Origin: JADKAV01 sp963769435
Lineage (GTDB): Bacteria; Actinomycetota; Actinomycetes; S36-B12; UBA10799
Assembly (NCBI GenBank): GCA_963769435.1
Contig: CAVYLN010000002.1
Location: forward strand, 868,001 to 932,000
Direction of reading: 5' to 3'
Length of the DNA: 64,000 nt
The notes under the pieces were generated by a model, which was given only the letters and a program-made list of their open reading frames with translations, made no database searches and was not told the origin of the DNA. The translations under genes were made by a program, and so were the position numbers. Within the stretch, counting starts at the first letter, position 1. Each line of letters starts with the position of its first letter. Below, in pieces: positions 17,661 to 26,495 of this stretch.

Positions 17661-18952
17661 AGGGTTCCTTCGTCCGGCGGATGGGACAACTCCGCCAGCA
17701 TCTTGTGCACTTCCCTGGTCATGGGATCCACGTTCTCGACCTGCTGGGGCCGTGCTGCCACGTGGTACCCCGGTACCGCTCGCGGGCCGGCACCGAAGGC
17801 AACCACTGTCGAGGTCTGATAGTTGAGGTGCGCGCGCCCGTCGACCGTACTCAACTCGGCCTCGGAGAAGAATCCTGCCACTGGCACGTCGAGCCGTGCA
17901 CGCGCCACCGCCACGTCGTGATCCGCGCTGCCGAACATGAAACGCCCCCGGGTCGTGGACCCGAACATCAGGGCACCGGCCAGTCGCGGCGCCATGCGGG
18001 CTGCCACGCCCTCGAGCATGACGTTCAGGTCGTCGTCGGCAGCGGTCTCGTCACGAACGTGGAACTGCACCGTGGAACCGACAGGGATCGGGGCGACCAT
18101 CTGCAGCGCGCCGCGCTGGCCCTCAGCAGCCTGGAAATCGTGGATGATGAAGTCGCCCATCCGCGGCTCGTGTGCGGTGATCGCGACTCCCAGCTGCATA
18201 CCGGAGAGGGCGAGGCTGCGCTCCGGTTCCTCCAGCGAGGCGATCACCTCCTGTGCCCGCAGGGCCGCAGGAGTACCTGCCAGTGACTTCAGGAGGAAGC
18301 CGGTCGAGTCAGTCACGGTAAGGGTCGGCCCCACCGGGCGACAGGCCGGGCTGAGAACCGAGTCCACCTCGACGTGACCCCCGACCATCACTCCGACCGC
18401 CCCGCGGGTATGGATACGGCCATCGAGCAGGAACCGCGTCGCGCGGGCCGGCGCCGGCCCGGAGGCAACAGCGCCGACCACCGGAAGGTCCGTCATGAGG
18501 ACCGCTGAGTGTGAGGCGAAGTCGTTGGCCGGGAACGACCAGGGATCGGTGAACACGATGGCCACCACGTCGTCGCGGCGACGCCCGGGCAGACCCATGA
18601 TGTGCTGTCCGTCGGGTCCGGCCATCACCTCGAGATGGAACGATCGTGCCCGCAGTCCCGGGATGCGCGCGGCCCACACCGCGACCGCCGTCCCTTGGTC
18701 GTTGCCCTGCCCTGCCGCCATCACCCCAGACGCGGACGTCCCGACCACGGTGGCCGCCGAGAGGTGCGCGTGTGAGGCCAGCAACGCCTGTTCGACGTCC
18801 TCGGGATCATTGCCTGCCACAAAGACGAAGGCCAGGTTGGGGGTCGAACCCAACTGGAGCAGTGCCTGCTTGACCGCCTTGCGCGCCAATGCCGACATGT
18901 CCACGGGCCCGGGTCCCGCGGCGACCGCCAAGCCCTCGCCAACCAATCCCAC
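17657..18952 (-). CDS. FIST-domain sensory protein
   Basis: From GTG 18952 the protein has 431 residues. The FIST N domain (about 20-210) includes TPNLAFVFVAGNDPEDVEQAL, TVVGTSASGVMAAGQG and TDPWSFPANDF; the FIST C domain (about 230-390) includes LEEPERSLALSGMQLGVA and FGSTTRGRFMFG. FIST domains are thought to bind small ligands such as amino acids. No signalling output domain is attached. The start is uncertain: ATG 18898 is an alternative, but GTG 18952 keeps GEGLAVAAG, a usual FIST opening. GACAAT six bases before GTG 18952 suggests a leaderless transcript. It overlaps ilvA by four bases. Confidence 0.8.
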   Translation of the reverse strand: MGLVGEGLAVAAGPGPVDMSALARKAVKQALLQLGSTPNLAFVFVAGNDPEDVEQALLASHAHLSAATVVGTSASGVMAAGQGNDQGTAVAVWAARIPGLRARSFHLEVMAGPDGQHIMGLPGRRRDDVVAIVFTDPWSFPANDFASHSAVLMTDLPVVGAVASGPAPARATRFLLDGRIHTRGAVGVMVGGHVEVDSVLSPACRPVGPTLTVTDSTGFLLKSLAGTPAALRAQEVIASLEEPERSLALSGMQLGVAITAHEPRMGDFIIHDFQAAEGQRGALQMVAPIPVGSTVQFHVRDETAADDDLNVMLEGVAARMAPRLAGALMFGSTTRGRFMFGSADHDVAVARARLDVPVAGFFSEAELSTVDGRAHLNYQTSTVVAFGAGPRAVPGYHVAARPQQVENVDPMTREVHKMLAELSHPPDEGTL

Positions 18953-19065
18953 CGGTGTATTGTCGCCGATCCCTGGCCCGGAACGGCACTCGGGCGCTGC
19001 GACACCCGGATTCCGGGGGGAAAACCCGAAGTAGAGCGACGCTTGCGGAATGCCCGGGTCCCAGT

Positions 19066-19082
19066 TATTGTTAGCAACAGTA
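19066..19082. promoter_or_regulatory. Putative MarR operator
   Basis: TATTGTTAGCAACAGTA is a 17-base palindrome of form TAnTGTTnnnAACAnTA in an AT-rich island between the FIST and marR genes. Its size and symmetry suit a MarR-type dimer, and it lies 42 bases before the marR start, as expected for autoregulation of divergent promoters. Confidence 0.6.
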
Positions 19083-19123
19083 ATGACTATCGCTAATGAA
19101 ATCTCCCGAGACCAAGGAGACGT

Positions 19124-19543
19124 GTGGCGAACTCGAACGTGGCGCCGGACCTGCGGATCGCGGTCATGCGACTGTCGCGCAGGCTGCGCGCGGAGCGCAC
19201 CAGCGACTCGTTGACGCCGAGCCAGATGGCGGTGTTGGGCACTCTGCTGCGGCAGGGCCCCATGTGCCCGGCAGATCTCGCGTCCGCCGAGCGCGTGCAA
19301 CCACCCTCGATGACGCGGATCCTCAACTCCTTACAGGATGCCGAGCTGGTGACGCGGACTCCCCATCCGACCGACCGCAGGCAGGTGCTCTACGAGGCGA
19401 CCCCGACGGCTCGGCGCATGGTTCTTCGGGACCGCGAGGCCAGGGACCACTGGTTGGCCCAGAAGTTGTCACAGTTGTCGCCGGAGGACCGGGAGACCCT
19501 CGAGCGGGCGATTCCGATTCTGGACTCCCTGGCTCTGGACTAG
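19124..19543 (+). CDS. MarR-family transcriptional regulator
   Basis: A 139-residue winged-helix protein. The helix-turn-helix spans LTPSQMAVLGTLLRQGP through VQPPSMTRILNSLQDAELV, and the wing carries RTPHPTDRRQVLYEATP with the conserved Asp-Arg. GTG 19124 follows AAGGAGA at good spacing. MarR proteins repress nearby genes and release on binding phenolic or oxidising ligands. A palindrome 42 bases upstream is a likely operator. The MFS gene follows directly, so this is probably a ligand-responsive efflux operon. Confidence 0.9.
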   Translation: MANSNVAPDLRIAVMRLSRRLRAERTSDSLTPSQMAVLGTLLRQGPMCPADLASAERVQPPSMTRILNSLQDAELVTRTPHPTDRRQVLYEATPTARRMVLRDREARDHWLAQKLSQLSPEDRETLERAIPILDSLALD

Positions 19544-20739
19544 CCCGGACGTTCTCCGCGCTGCACGTCTCCAACTACCGTCGCTACGCCACCGGTGCCC
19601 TGGCGTCCAACATCGGCACCTGGATGCACCGGATCGCACAATCCTGGCTGATCCTGCAACTCACGGCGGACCCCCGCATGCTCGGCCTGGTGGTCGCCGC
19701 GCAGTTCGCACCCATGCTGTTCCTCGCGCCATGGGCCGGGGTCCTGGCCGACCGCCACGATCGCCGTCGCATCCTTCAATACACCCAGGTGGGCATGGGC
19801 GTTCAGGCGCTTGCCCTGGGCCTCCTGACGCTTTCCGGGCACGCCACCGGGGCTTGGGTCCTCGCGGCTGCGGCCGTACTCGGCATCTTCACCGCGATCG
19901 ACGGGCCGGCGCGGCAGTCGATCGTGTCCGACCTCGTCCCCCCGGACCAGGTGGTCAACGCGGTCGCTCTCAACAGTGCCAACTTCAACGCGGCACGACT
20001 CGTGGGTCCGGCGGTGGCCGGGCTGATGATCGCCGCTTGGGGGCCGGGCTGGGTGTTCCTCGTCAACGCCGCCACGTTCGCGGTCATGTTCTTCGCGCTC
20101 ACCCGGATCCGGTTGGCCAGACGTCCTCGCCCGGCGCGCCCCGGCGGCATGCGAGACGGCCTGCGCTACGTCCGGGAGCGTCCCGACCTGTGGTTCGTGA
20201 TCGCCCTGGCCGGCACGGTCGCGATGCTGGTGTTCAACTTCCCCATCACGATCGCGCTGATGGTCTCGGATGAGTTCGCCGCGGATGCCCGCAGCTACGG
20301 TGTGCTGGCATCCCTGATGGCCGTGGGTTCACTGGTGGCCGCACTGATCCAGGCGCGGCGCAATCGCACGGATCTGCGGCTCGTCACGGTTGCCGCGGCG
20401 TCCGCAGGGCTGGCCACCATTCTGGCCGGGCTGATGCCCAGCGTCCCCAGTTTCGCCGCCGCGCTCGTCGCTTGCGGCGGCGCCGCTCTGACGATGATGA
20501 CCGGCGCCAACTCGTACCTGCAGACCCGCTCGGACGACCATCACCGCAGTCGGGTGATGTCGCTGTACATGGCGGTCTTCTTCGGGACGACCCCGATCGG
20601 CGCACCCCTCATCGGACTGCTTGCCGGGGAGTTCGGGGCTCGCGCCGCCCTGGTGATCCCCGGCCTACTCAGCGTGGCTCTGACCGCCTGCCTGGTCGCC
20701 TGGTACCGGATCACGACACGCAGGCGGCTGGCGCTTTGA
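19540..20739 (+). CDS. MFS transporter (MFS_3/EntS-like efflux)
   Basis: About 400 residues with 11-12 membrane segments. It carries the major facilitator loop ADRHDRRRILQ after TM2 and GPARQSIVSDLVPPDQVVNAVAL, typical of the MFS_3 group that includes the enterobactin exporter EntS. The open frame enters from inside marR with no ATG, GTG or TTG near the expected beginning (RTFSALHVSNYRRYATG), so the true start is unclear. A sequence error at the marR/MFS junction, or a non-standard CTG start, could explain it. The coordinate given is the first codon overlapping the end of marR. Substrate unknown; control by the MarR is inferred. Confidence 0.82.
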   Translation, partial: LARTFSALHVSNYRRYATGALASNIGTWMHRIAQSWLILQLTADPRMLGLVVAAQFAPMLFLAPWAGVLADRHDRRRILQYTQVGMGVQALALGLLTLSGHATGAWVLAAAAVLGIFTAIDGPARQSIVSDLVPPDQVVNAVALNSANFNAARLVGPAVAGLMIAAWGPGWVFLVNAATFAVMFFALTRIRLARRPRPARPGGMRDGLRYVRERPDLWFVIALAGTVAMLVFNFPITIALMVSDEFAADARSYGVLASLMAVGSLVAALIQARRNRTDLRLVTVAAASAGLATILAGLMPSVPSFAAALVACGGAALTMMTGANSYLQTRSDDHHRSRVMSLYMAVFFGTTPIGAPLIGLLAGEFGARAALVIPGLLSVALTACLVAWYRITTRRRLAL

Positions 20740-20801
20740 ACACGAGCGGCCCAGACGGCTCAGATGTGCCATTGCGGTTTGCGGGCAGCGCCGAAAACCA
20801 A

Positions 20802-23782
20802 TCACGGCAACCACGATGAGCCAGCCAGCAGCAGATACAGCGGGATCTCGGTCGGGATTCCCAGATGAACGGTGATCCCGAGGATCTTCGACAGGCCCAT
20901 CGGTAGCAACGCCATCTGGTTGTTGAACGTGGTCAGTGCGGTCTCCATCCCCGACCAGGTCATGATCGCTCCGAGCCCGGCCATTGGTACGCCGACGCCC
21001 ACGAGGACCCGCGCGAATGCCCGTATCCGGCCGAACCCGAAGGCGGTGCGTAGCACGGCATACGTCACCCAGAACAGCCAGAGGAACGCCGCGACGCTGA
21101 GCGTCACGTAGAGGTTGCGCCATTGCTCGTCGGTCCAGAACCGGTACCAGTAGGACAGCGGTCCCCGGGACACCACCGCCACACTGAGTAGCAGCGTCTT
21201 CACCAGCAACGCCCCTCCCACACCCGCGTAGAGGGCGAAGGCGTCCGGTGCCCGCAGGAGCAGTCTCACCGTGATGGTGAAAAGCGCCATCGATCCCAGG
21301 GTCGCGAGCAGGAAGGTCCAGGACAGCCAATTGGAGAAGGCGCCGCGACTCAGCAGGAGAAGCAAAGCCGGCAGCGCCCACACGAGCACCGTCGCCCGGC
21401 GCGAGTGGGGGGCAGGGGGGTCGTCCGCCAGCCGCCACGGCCGCGTGGCGCCGATCCACAGACCCCGCCCGGCTACCATCACCGACGAATCGGACCTGCG
21501 GCCCAGCAGGCCCGCGCCCACCAGCGCGGCGATGGCGAGCAGAACCGCGCCGGTGACGATCTGCGCCGACCGGGTGCGCTGCGCGTGGGCCAGTCCTGCC
21601 TCCACGGCGAAGAAACTGTATGCCGGAGTGTCGAGGTCCTGCCCGTATGTCGCGACGTGCCGGTCCACCGCCCCCTCGTACCGCCGCAGGCCGTCCTCCC
21701 AGCCCTGCCATGCCTGCTGATCGCCAGTGTTCAGCCAGTCGTAGTAGGAGAGGATCGCCTGCCGGTAGGCCCCCAGCGTCGCCCACAGGTCGACCTCATA
21801 CTCCAACGAGTGGATGAGTCGATCGCGCAGGGCGGGGTCTCGCCACGTGGCGGGTTCGGTGTCGCGGGCACTCTGCAACATCTGCTCGGCGGCAGTCTGC
21901 GCATCGCCCGCCTCCGCGATCGCTTCCTCCACCCGACCCTTCGAGGCGTGGTGCACGACACTCAGTGCCGCACTGTCACCACTGACGATGTCCCACTCGA
22001 AGATCCACATCATCGGTGGCGGCTCGAGCCCGAGGGCGAGCACCCGCTTCTCGGCGAACGGCGTGATGTAGAGCCCCTGCTTGGCCACCTCCCGGGACCT
22101 CGCGAAGATGTCCTCGACGGCGGAGATCGTCTCCGGATCGTCGGAGAATGTTCGTGATATCCACGCGCGGTTGACCTCGGTTAGGTCGACCTGCGAATCC
22201 CAGGCGAGCCGTCCCGTCGCGTAGACGTCCGCGTCGTACAACTGCCAGAAGCCGGACTTCAGGTACAGGGACATCGGCCCCGCCCGCCACGGTCCGCCGT
22301 CCTGGGTCCAGACCCAGACCCCCGCGATATTGGGGTTCTGCTGCTCGAAGGCTTGAAGCGCCACCTGATGGTCTGCGGACAGGTAGTTCGGGAAGGAGCT
22401 GAACGCTTCGAACTCGCGCCTCGACTGGAACTCGACGATCCGCCGCTGGGCGCCCTGGTCGAACGTCGGGTTCAGCGGCAGCCACGAGTAGAAGTCGCCC
22501 ATGGTGAACTTCGTGACGACCACGAGGTTGTCGTCGGGGATCCCGTCCAGGACGGCCCTGTATGTCTGGGGGTTCGTGTGCATGTCGCCCACGTCACCCA
22601 CGCCGACCGACCACGTCCGGAAGTAGATCGTCTTGTCGTTCGCGCGGCGGTCTGCGGTGAACTTGGTGAGCATGGTGCGCACGGAGTCGACGCTCGTGAC
22701 AGCGAGCGTGGAGTAAGTAGTCCCAGCCCGGCTGGTTGTAGACGGTGCCCGCCTCCCCGATCCTGATCATGAGCCCGTCGACGTAGGGCATGTTCTGGAA
22801 GAACTCGTCCAGTCCAGCCTGGTAGATCTCCCACAATCTGGGATCATCGACGTCGAATCCGCCGATCTCGTTCTCGATGTAGTCGTTCAACGGGCCGGTG
22901 TTCGCCAACATGTCGGTCTTGAAAACCACCCGCATCCCCATGTCCGCGGCGTACTTCCACATCGCGCCGAACTGCTCGACCATCGCCTTGTGACGAGCGC
23001 GGTACGGGCTGTCCGGGCCGTAGATCTCGAAACCGTCACCCACTTGGTCGAAGTTCACATACTCGAGGAAGCCGTTGACGATCACGCCGTTGTAGCCGTA
23101 CGCGCGGATGTGGTCGACGTATTGCTTCCAGTCGCGTTCCGCCGCCAACAGACCTTCAGGATCGACGTAGGGCGGCTCGGCCAGGATCACGTCCGCGAAC
23201 TGGTTGGAGTTGTGCGAGTAGTCACTCTGCTGGCTCCAGCGCACGGGATCAGGCTCCACGCCAACAGCCCCGAAGTCGGCGAAGCGGTATTCCAGATCCG
23301 GCACCACCGGCAGCCCCTGCAGATCCGGCAACGGGTCCCCCGCGGCCACGGCGTCGGCGGCGGCGAGCAGGCCGTTGGCCATGCCCTGCCTCCCCGCCCC
23401 CTGCACACCGGCATCCGTCGAGGCGGTATCCCTCGGGCGGCAGCGCCGAGTCGTCCCGGACCCGGAAATCGGCGTCAGGCGTGCCGATGTCAGGACGTCG
23501 TCCGGTCTCCTGCTCGACCGCGTCAGCCAGTCTGCCCACCGCCATCACCAGCAGCGGATCGCCCCGGTAGCCCCGAGGCATGCCGATGGATCGGATGTCG
23601 ACGGGCGCCGACTCCCTGGCCACCTTCGCCGCGCCCGGCAGGAGCGCGGTCGCGGGGACCTCCTTGTCCGACAGAGACAGGGCGAGCAGGCTGTTGACCG
23701 CCGACGCGACCCCATAGCCGACCACGACGGCAACCAGCAGATAGACGACCGAGGCCGCCCACCATTTCCGACCTGCCGCCAC
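20802..23782 (-). CDS. Membrane-anchored GH67-like glycosidase, two one-base frameshifts
   Basis: After correction this is one protein of about 992 residues in three frames joined at 23415-23416 (extra G) and 22715-22716 (extra T). From GTG 23782: an N-terminal TM helix (about 8-28); an alpha-glucuronidase-like N-domain (PLLVMAVGRLADAVE, LPPEGYRLDD); a (beta/alpha)8-like region with GYNGVIVNGFLEY, DGLMIRIGEAG (Glu placed like the GH67 acid), DDNLVVVTKFTMGDF and GRLAWDSQVDLTEVNRAWISRTF. The last is very similar to the GH67 GRLAWxP...NREW signature. Residues from about 690 hold seven or eight membrane helices. Active-site identity is not proven. Sits last after an MFS gene and a hydrolase gene on the same strand. 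Confidence 0.62.
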
Positions 23783-23823
23783 GACAGTCAGGCTACCCAA
23801 GGACGCACCACTTGGTCGGAACG

Positions 23824-24516
23824 CTAGCGGACGCGATCGAACTCCTGATGGGAACCCGGCGCGGGTAGATCTCCGGCCAATAACCGTCCAATCAACCGCG
23901 AGCAGACCGCGCGCGCCGTGTCCGAATTCGGGCCCGGCCGACACACCCTTCGACCCAGGGTGCGCTCCCAACCGCCGAGGATGTCGGCGTGCCCCAGACG
24001 GTGGACGATGACATGCGCGGCCGATGGGGTGGCTTCCGCGAATCGCTCGTGGTTCATCCCCGGCGGCGCGCACGGACCTCCGACCCCGGCGGCCAGGATC
24101 ATGCTCGGGAACCTGAACTCCGCCGCGTGTCGAACGTGTGAGGGCCCACCGGCACGACGACTCGCGTCGACGGGATCCACCAGGCACAGGCCGGCCAGCA
24201 GATCTGCGAGTTGTCCCGCGGCGAGCCATGCCGCCAGCCCGCCGCGGGAGTGCCCGGCGAGGAAGACCCGGCCCCGCGTGGCATCGGCCTCGCGCAGCAC
24301 CTGCCGGGCAGCGTCCACCGCCTCCTCACGCACCCCGTGGCGACCGCGCAGCGTGGAGATACCGCGCGGGTACAGCTGTGGGACGGTCACCGTGATCCCG
24401 TCCACGGCGAGCGGGGCAAGCAGTTCGAGATACGCGTGCGCCGACGTCATGAAGCCGGGGAGGAACACCAGACGGTCAGGTCCTCGGCCCTCAAGTCGCA
24501 GCACGCGTGGTCTCAT
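23824..24516 (-). CDS. Alpha/beta hydrolase (chlorophyllase-like fold)
   Basis: A 230-residue cytoplasmic hydrolase. FLPGFMTSAHAYLELLAPLA forms the oxyanion segment, AGHSRGGLAAWLAA holds the nucleophile Ser, VDPVDAS an acid candidate and HRLGHAD the catalytic His near the C-terminus. The SxxGG-type elbow and overall size resemble small dienelactone- or chlorophyllase-like hydrolases; the substrate cannot be inferred. ATG 24516 overlaps the end of the MFS gene by 26 bases, implying co-transcription with it and with the glycosidase downstream. Confidence 0.78.
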   Translation of the reverse strand: MRPRVLRLEGRGPDRLVFLPGFMTSAHAYLELLAPLAVDGITVTVPQLYPRGISTLRGRHGVREEAVDAARQVLREADATRGRVFLAGHSRGGLAAWLAAGQLADLLAGLCLVDPVDASRRAGGPSHVRHAAEFRFPSMILAAGVGGPCAPPGMNHERFAEATPSAAHVIVHRLGHADILGGWERTLGRRVCRPGPNSDTARAVCSRLIGRLLAGDLPAPGSHQEFDRVR

Positions 24517-25705
24517 CTCGCGGTAGCGTCTCCGGCATCCGCACGGCCAGCCCCAGCGCGAGCAGAGTCACCACCGCACCCGCTGAGAAGGCGACCGGGA
24601 ACCCGGCCTGGTCCAGCAAGATCCCCGCCACCAGCGGACCGATGATCGAACCGACGTCGGACATCATCTGGAAGCCGGCGACCACCGATCCTCCGTGGTG
24701 GCCGCGGGCGACGTCCCCGACGATGGCGGTCGGAGATGGGCCGAGGAAGGCACCCGACATCCCCGCCACCGCCATAGCGATGAGGAACCACACCGGGTTC
24801 GGCGAAGCGGCGAGCAGGATCAAGGAGAGGACCCCGACCCCCAGCCCGATGATGAGCGCCGGGCGACGTCCCCGCCGGTCCGCCGTCCGCCCTCCGAACG
24901 CGAGCAGTCCCGCCTGCAGGCCCGCAGCGACGACGAATCCGGCGCCGGCCAGACCCGGACCCTCCTGCAGGCCCTCGACGACGAACAGGGGGACCAGCGA
25001 GGAGCGCAGTCCGAAGAACACGAAACCGTTCGCGAAGTTGGCGCCCAGCGCGGCCCGGTAGGCGGGCAGGCGCAACGTCGGGAGGAAACGGATGGTCTCC
25101 TTGTCCTCGGCGAGTTCGGGCGACTCGACGTGTTCGAGTCGGGGCAGAAGGGTCACCGCCACGAGGAACGCCGCGAACAGGGTTCCCGCATACACGAAGA
25201 ACGGCGCGCGTATCGACAGGCCGATGACGAGACCACCCACGGCCGGACCCATCACCCCTCCGATCAGGAAGCCCGCTTGGAACAGACCCGACGCACGGCC
25301 TCGGTACTCCGGCTGTGTCACCCGCAGCAGCAGCGCCGTCGCCGAGATCGTGAACATGGCCGAGCCGACGCCGCCCAGACCCCGCAACACAAGCAACTGC
25401 ACGTAGTCGTCGGCGAACCCGGCAGCCAGACTCGAGAAGCCGACGATCCCCAGGCCGCTGGACATGATCGTGCGTTCGCCCATCCGGTTGACCGCCCAAC
25501 CGGCGGCGGGGCTGCTCACCAGTCGCATGGCCGCGAAGACGCTGATGACTGCGCTGGCGGCGAAAGCGGTGACCCCGAAACTGCGGGCGAACAGCGGGAT
25601 CGCCGGGATCACGATGCCGAAGCCGAGGGCAACGCAGAACGCGATGGCCGCCAGCACGCTCACCTCGCGCGGCAGGCCGCCGACCTTGGGCACCCAGGAC
25701 TTCAC
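24491..25705 (-). CDS. MFS transporter
   Basis: A 404-residue transporter with 12 predicted membrane segments. The loop between TM2 and TM3 reads GWAVNRMGERTIM; TM4-5 includes LFQAGFLIGGVMGPAVGG, close to motif C of drug/proton antiporters; the second-half loop reads GRTADRRGRRPALI. It starts at GTG 25705. Motif C suggests export rather than uptake, but the substrate is unknown. It heads a three-gene run with the hydrolase and the GH67-like glycosidase and is divergent from msrA. Confidence 0.85.
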   Translation of the reverse strand: MKSWVPKVGGLPREVSVLAAIAFCVALGFGIVIPAIPLFARSFGVTAFAASAVISVFAAMRLVSSPAAGWAVNRMGERTIMSSGLGIVGFSSLAAGFADDYVQLLVLRGLGGVGSAMFTISATALLLRVTQPEYRGRASGLFQAGFLIGGVMGPAVGGLVIGLSIRAPFFVYAGTLFAAFLVAVTLLPRLEHVESPELAEDKETIRFLPTLRLPAYRAALGANFANGFVFFGLRSSLVPLFVVEGLQEGPGLAGAGFVVAAGLQAGLLAFGGRTADRRGRRPALIIGLGVGVLSLILLAASPNPVWFLIAMAVAGMSGAFLGPSPTAIVGDVARGHHGGSVVAGFQMMSDVGSIIGPLVAGILLDQAGFPVAFSAGAVVTLLALGLAVRMPETLPRDETTRAAT

Positions 25706-25760
25706 TGCGCCACTATCTCAGCCACTTTCGCGACCAGCGGATGTGGGCGAGACTTGGGAG

Positions 25761-26414
25761 ATGGACCTCAGAAGCCTTTTCAGTGACAAGCGATCGATGG
25801 TGCGACCCGAGAACGCCCTGCCCAGCCGGGCCGACTACCCCTTCAGCGTGCCGGACCGTCACGCAGTCCTGGGGACCTCCCTCAAGGGCCCCTGGGGCGA
25901 CACGGTCGAGGTCTTGTATGTCGGGATGGGCTGCTTCTGGGGCGCTGAGGAGTACTACTGGAACGCCCCGGGTGTGGTGTCGACGGCGGTTGGGTACCAG
26001 GGGGGTTACAGCGACTACCCGACCTACGAAGAGGTCTGCAGCGGGCGTACCGGACAGACGGAGGCGGCGATGGTGGCCTACGACACGGACAAGACCTCCA
26101 CGCTGGAGATGCTGCGGATCTTCTGGGAGCACCACGACCCGACGCAGGGTTATCGACAGGGCAACGACGTCGGCACCCAGTACCGCTCAGCCATCTACTG
26201 GACCACCGAAGATCAACGCGAACTCATCGAGAAGACCCGCGACGCGTACCAGGAGATCCTGACCGCCAAGGGTCTCGGTGAGATCACCACCGAGATCGCC
26301 CCCGCGGCCGATCACCCGTTCTTCTACGCCGAGGACTACCACCAGCAGTACCTGCACAAAGTGCCCAACGGCTACCGGTGCCACGCGAACACCGGGGTGG
26401 CGTTGCCGCTGTAG
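25761..26414 (+). CDS. msrA: Peptide-methionine (S)-S-oxide reductase MsrA
   Basis: A 217-residue enzyme that reduces methionine S-sulfoxide in proteins and free methionine. The active-site motif GCFWGAEEYYW is present (Cys57), with GYQGGYSDYPTYEEVCSGRTGQTE and DPTQGYRQGNDVGTQYRSAIYW following. C-terminal YHQQYLHKVPNGY and the Cys in RCHANTGV provide the resolving-cysteine region. ATG 25761 follows TTGGGAG. The N-terminal extension of about 40 residues is common in actinobacterial MsrA. Confidence 0.95.
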   Translation: MDLRSLFSDKRSMVRPENALPSRADYPFSVPDRHAVLGTSLKGPWGDTVEVLYVGMGCFWGAEEYYWNAPGVVSTAVGYQGGYSDYPTYEEVCSGRTGQTEAAMVAYDTDKTSTLEMLRIFWEHHDPTQGYRQGNDVGTQYRSAIYWTTEDQRELIEKTRDAYQEILTAKGLGEITTEIAPAADHPFFYAEDYHQQYLHKVPNGYRCHANTGVALPL

Positions 26415-26433
26415 GTCGCCGGCTCTGCGCTCA

Positions 26434-26478
26434 AGGTTGTGAATCCTCGTCGCTCACGTGACGAGATATTCACAACCT
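26434..26478. terminator. Hairpin between convergent msrA and beta-lactamase-fold genes
   Basis: An outer stem of 11 bases (AGGTTGTGAAT with its complement) encloses an inner six-base stem (CTCGTC/GACGAG) and an eight-base loop. It sits 20 bases after the msrA stop and 18 before the opposing stop. No T-run follows, so it is terminator-like rather than classical. Confidence 0.6.
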
Positions 26479-26495
26479 CGACCCCGTCGCCGCGC

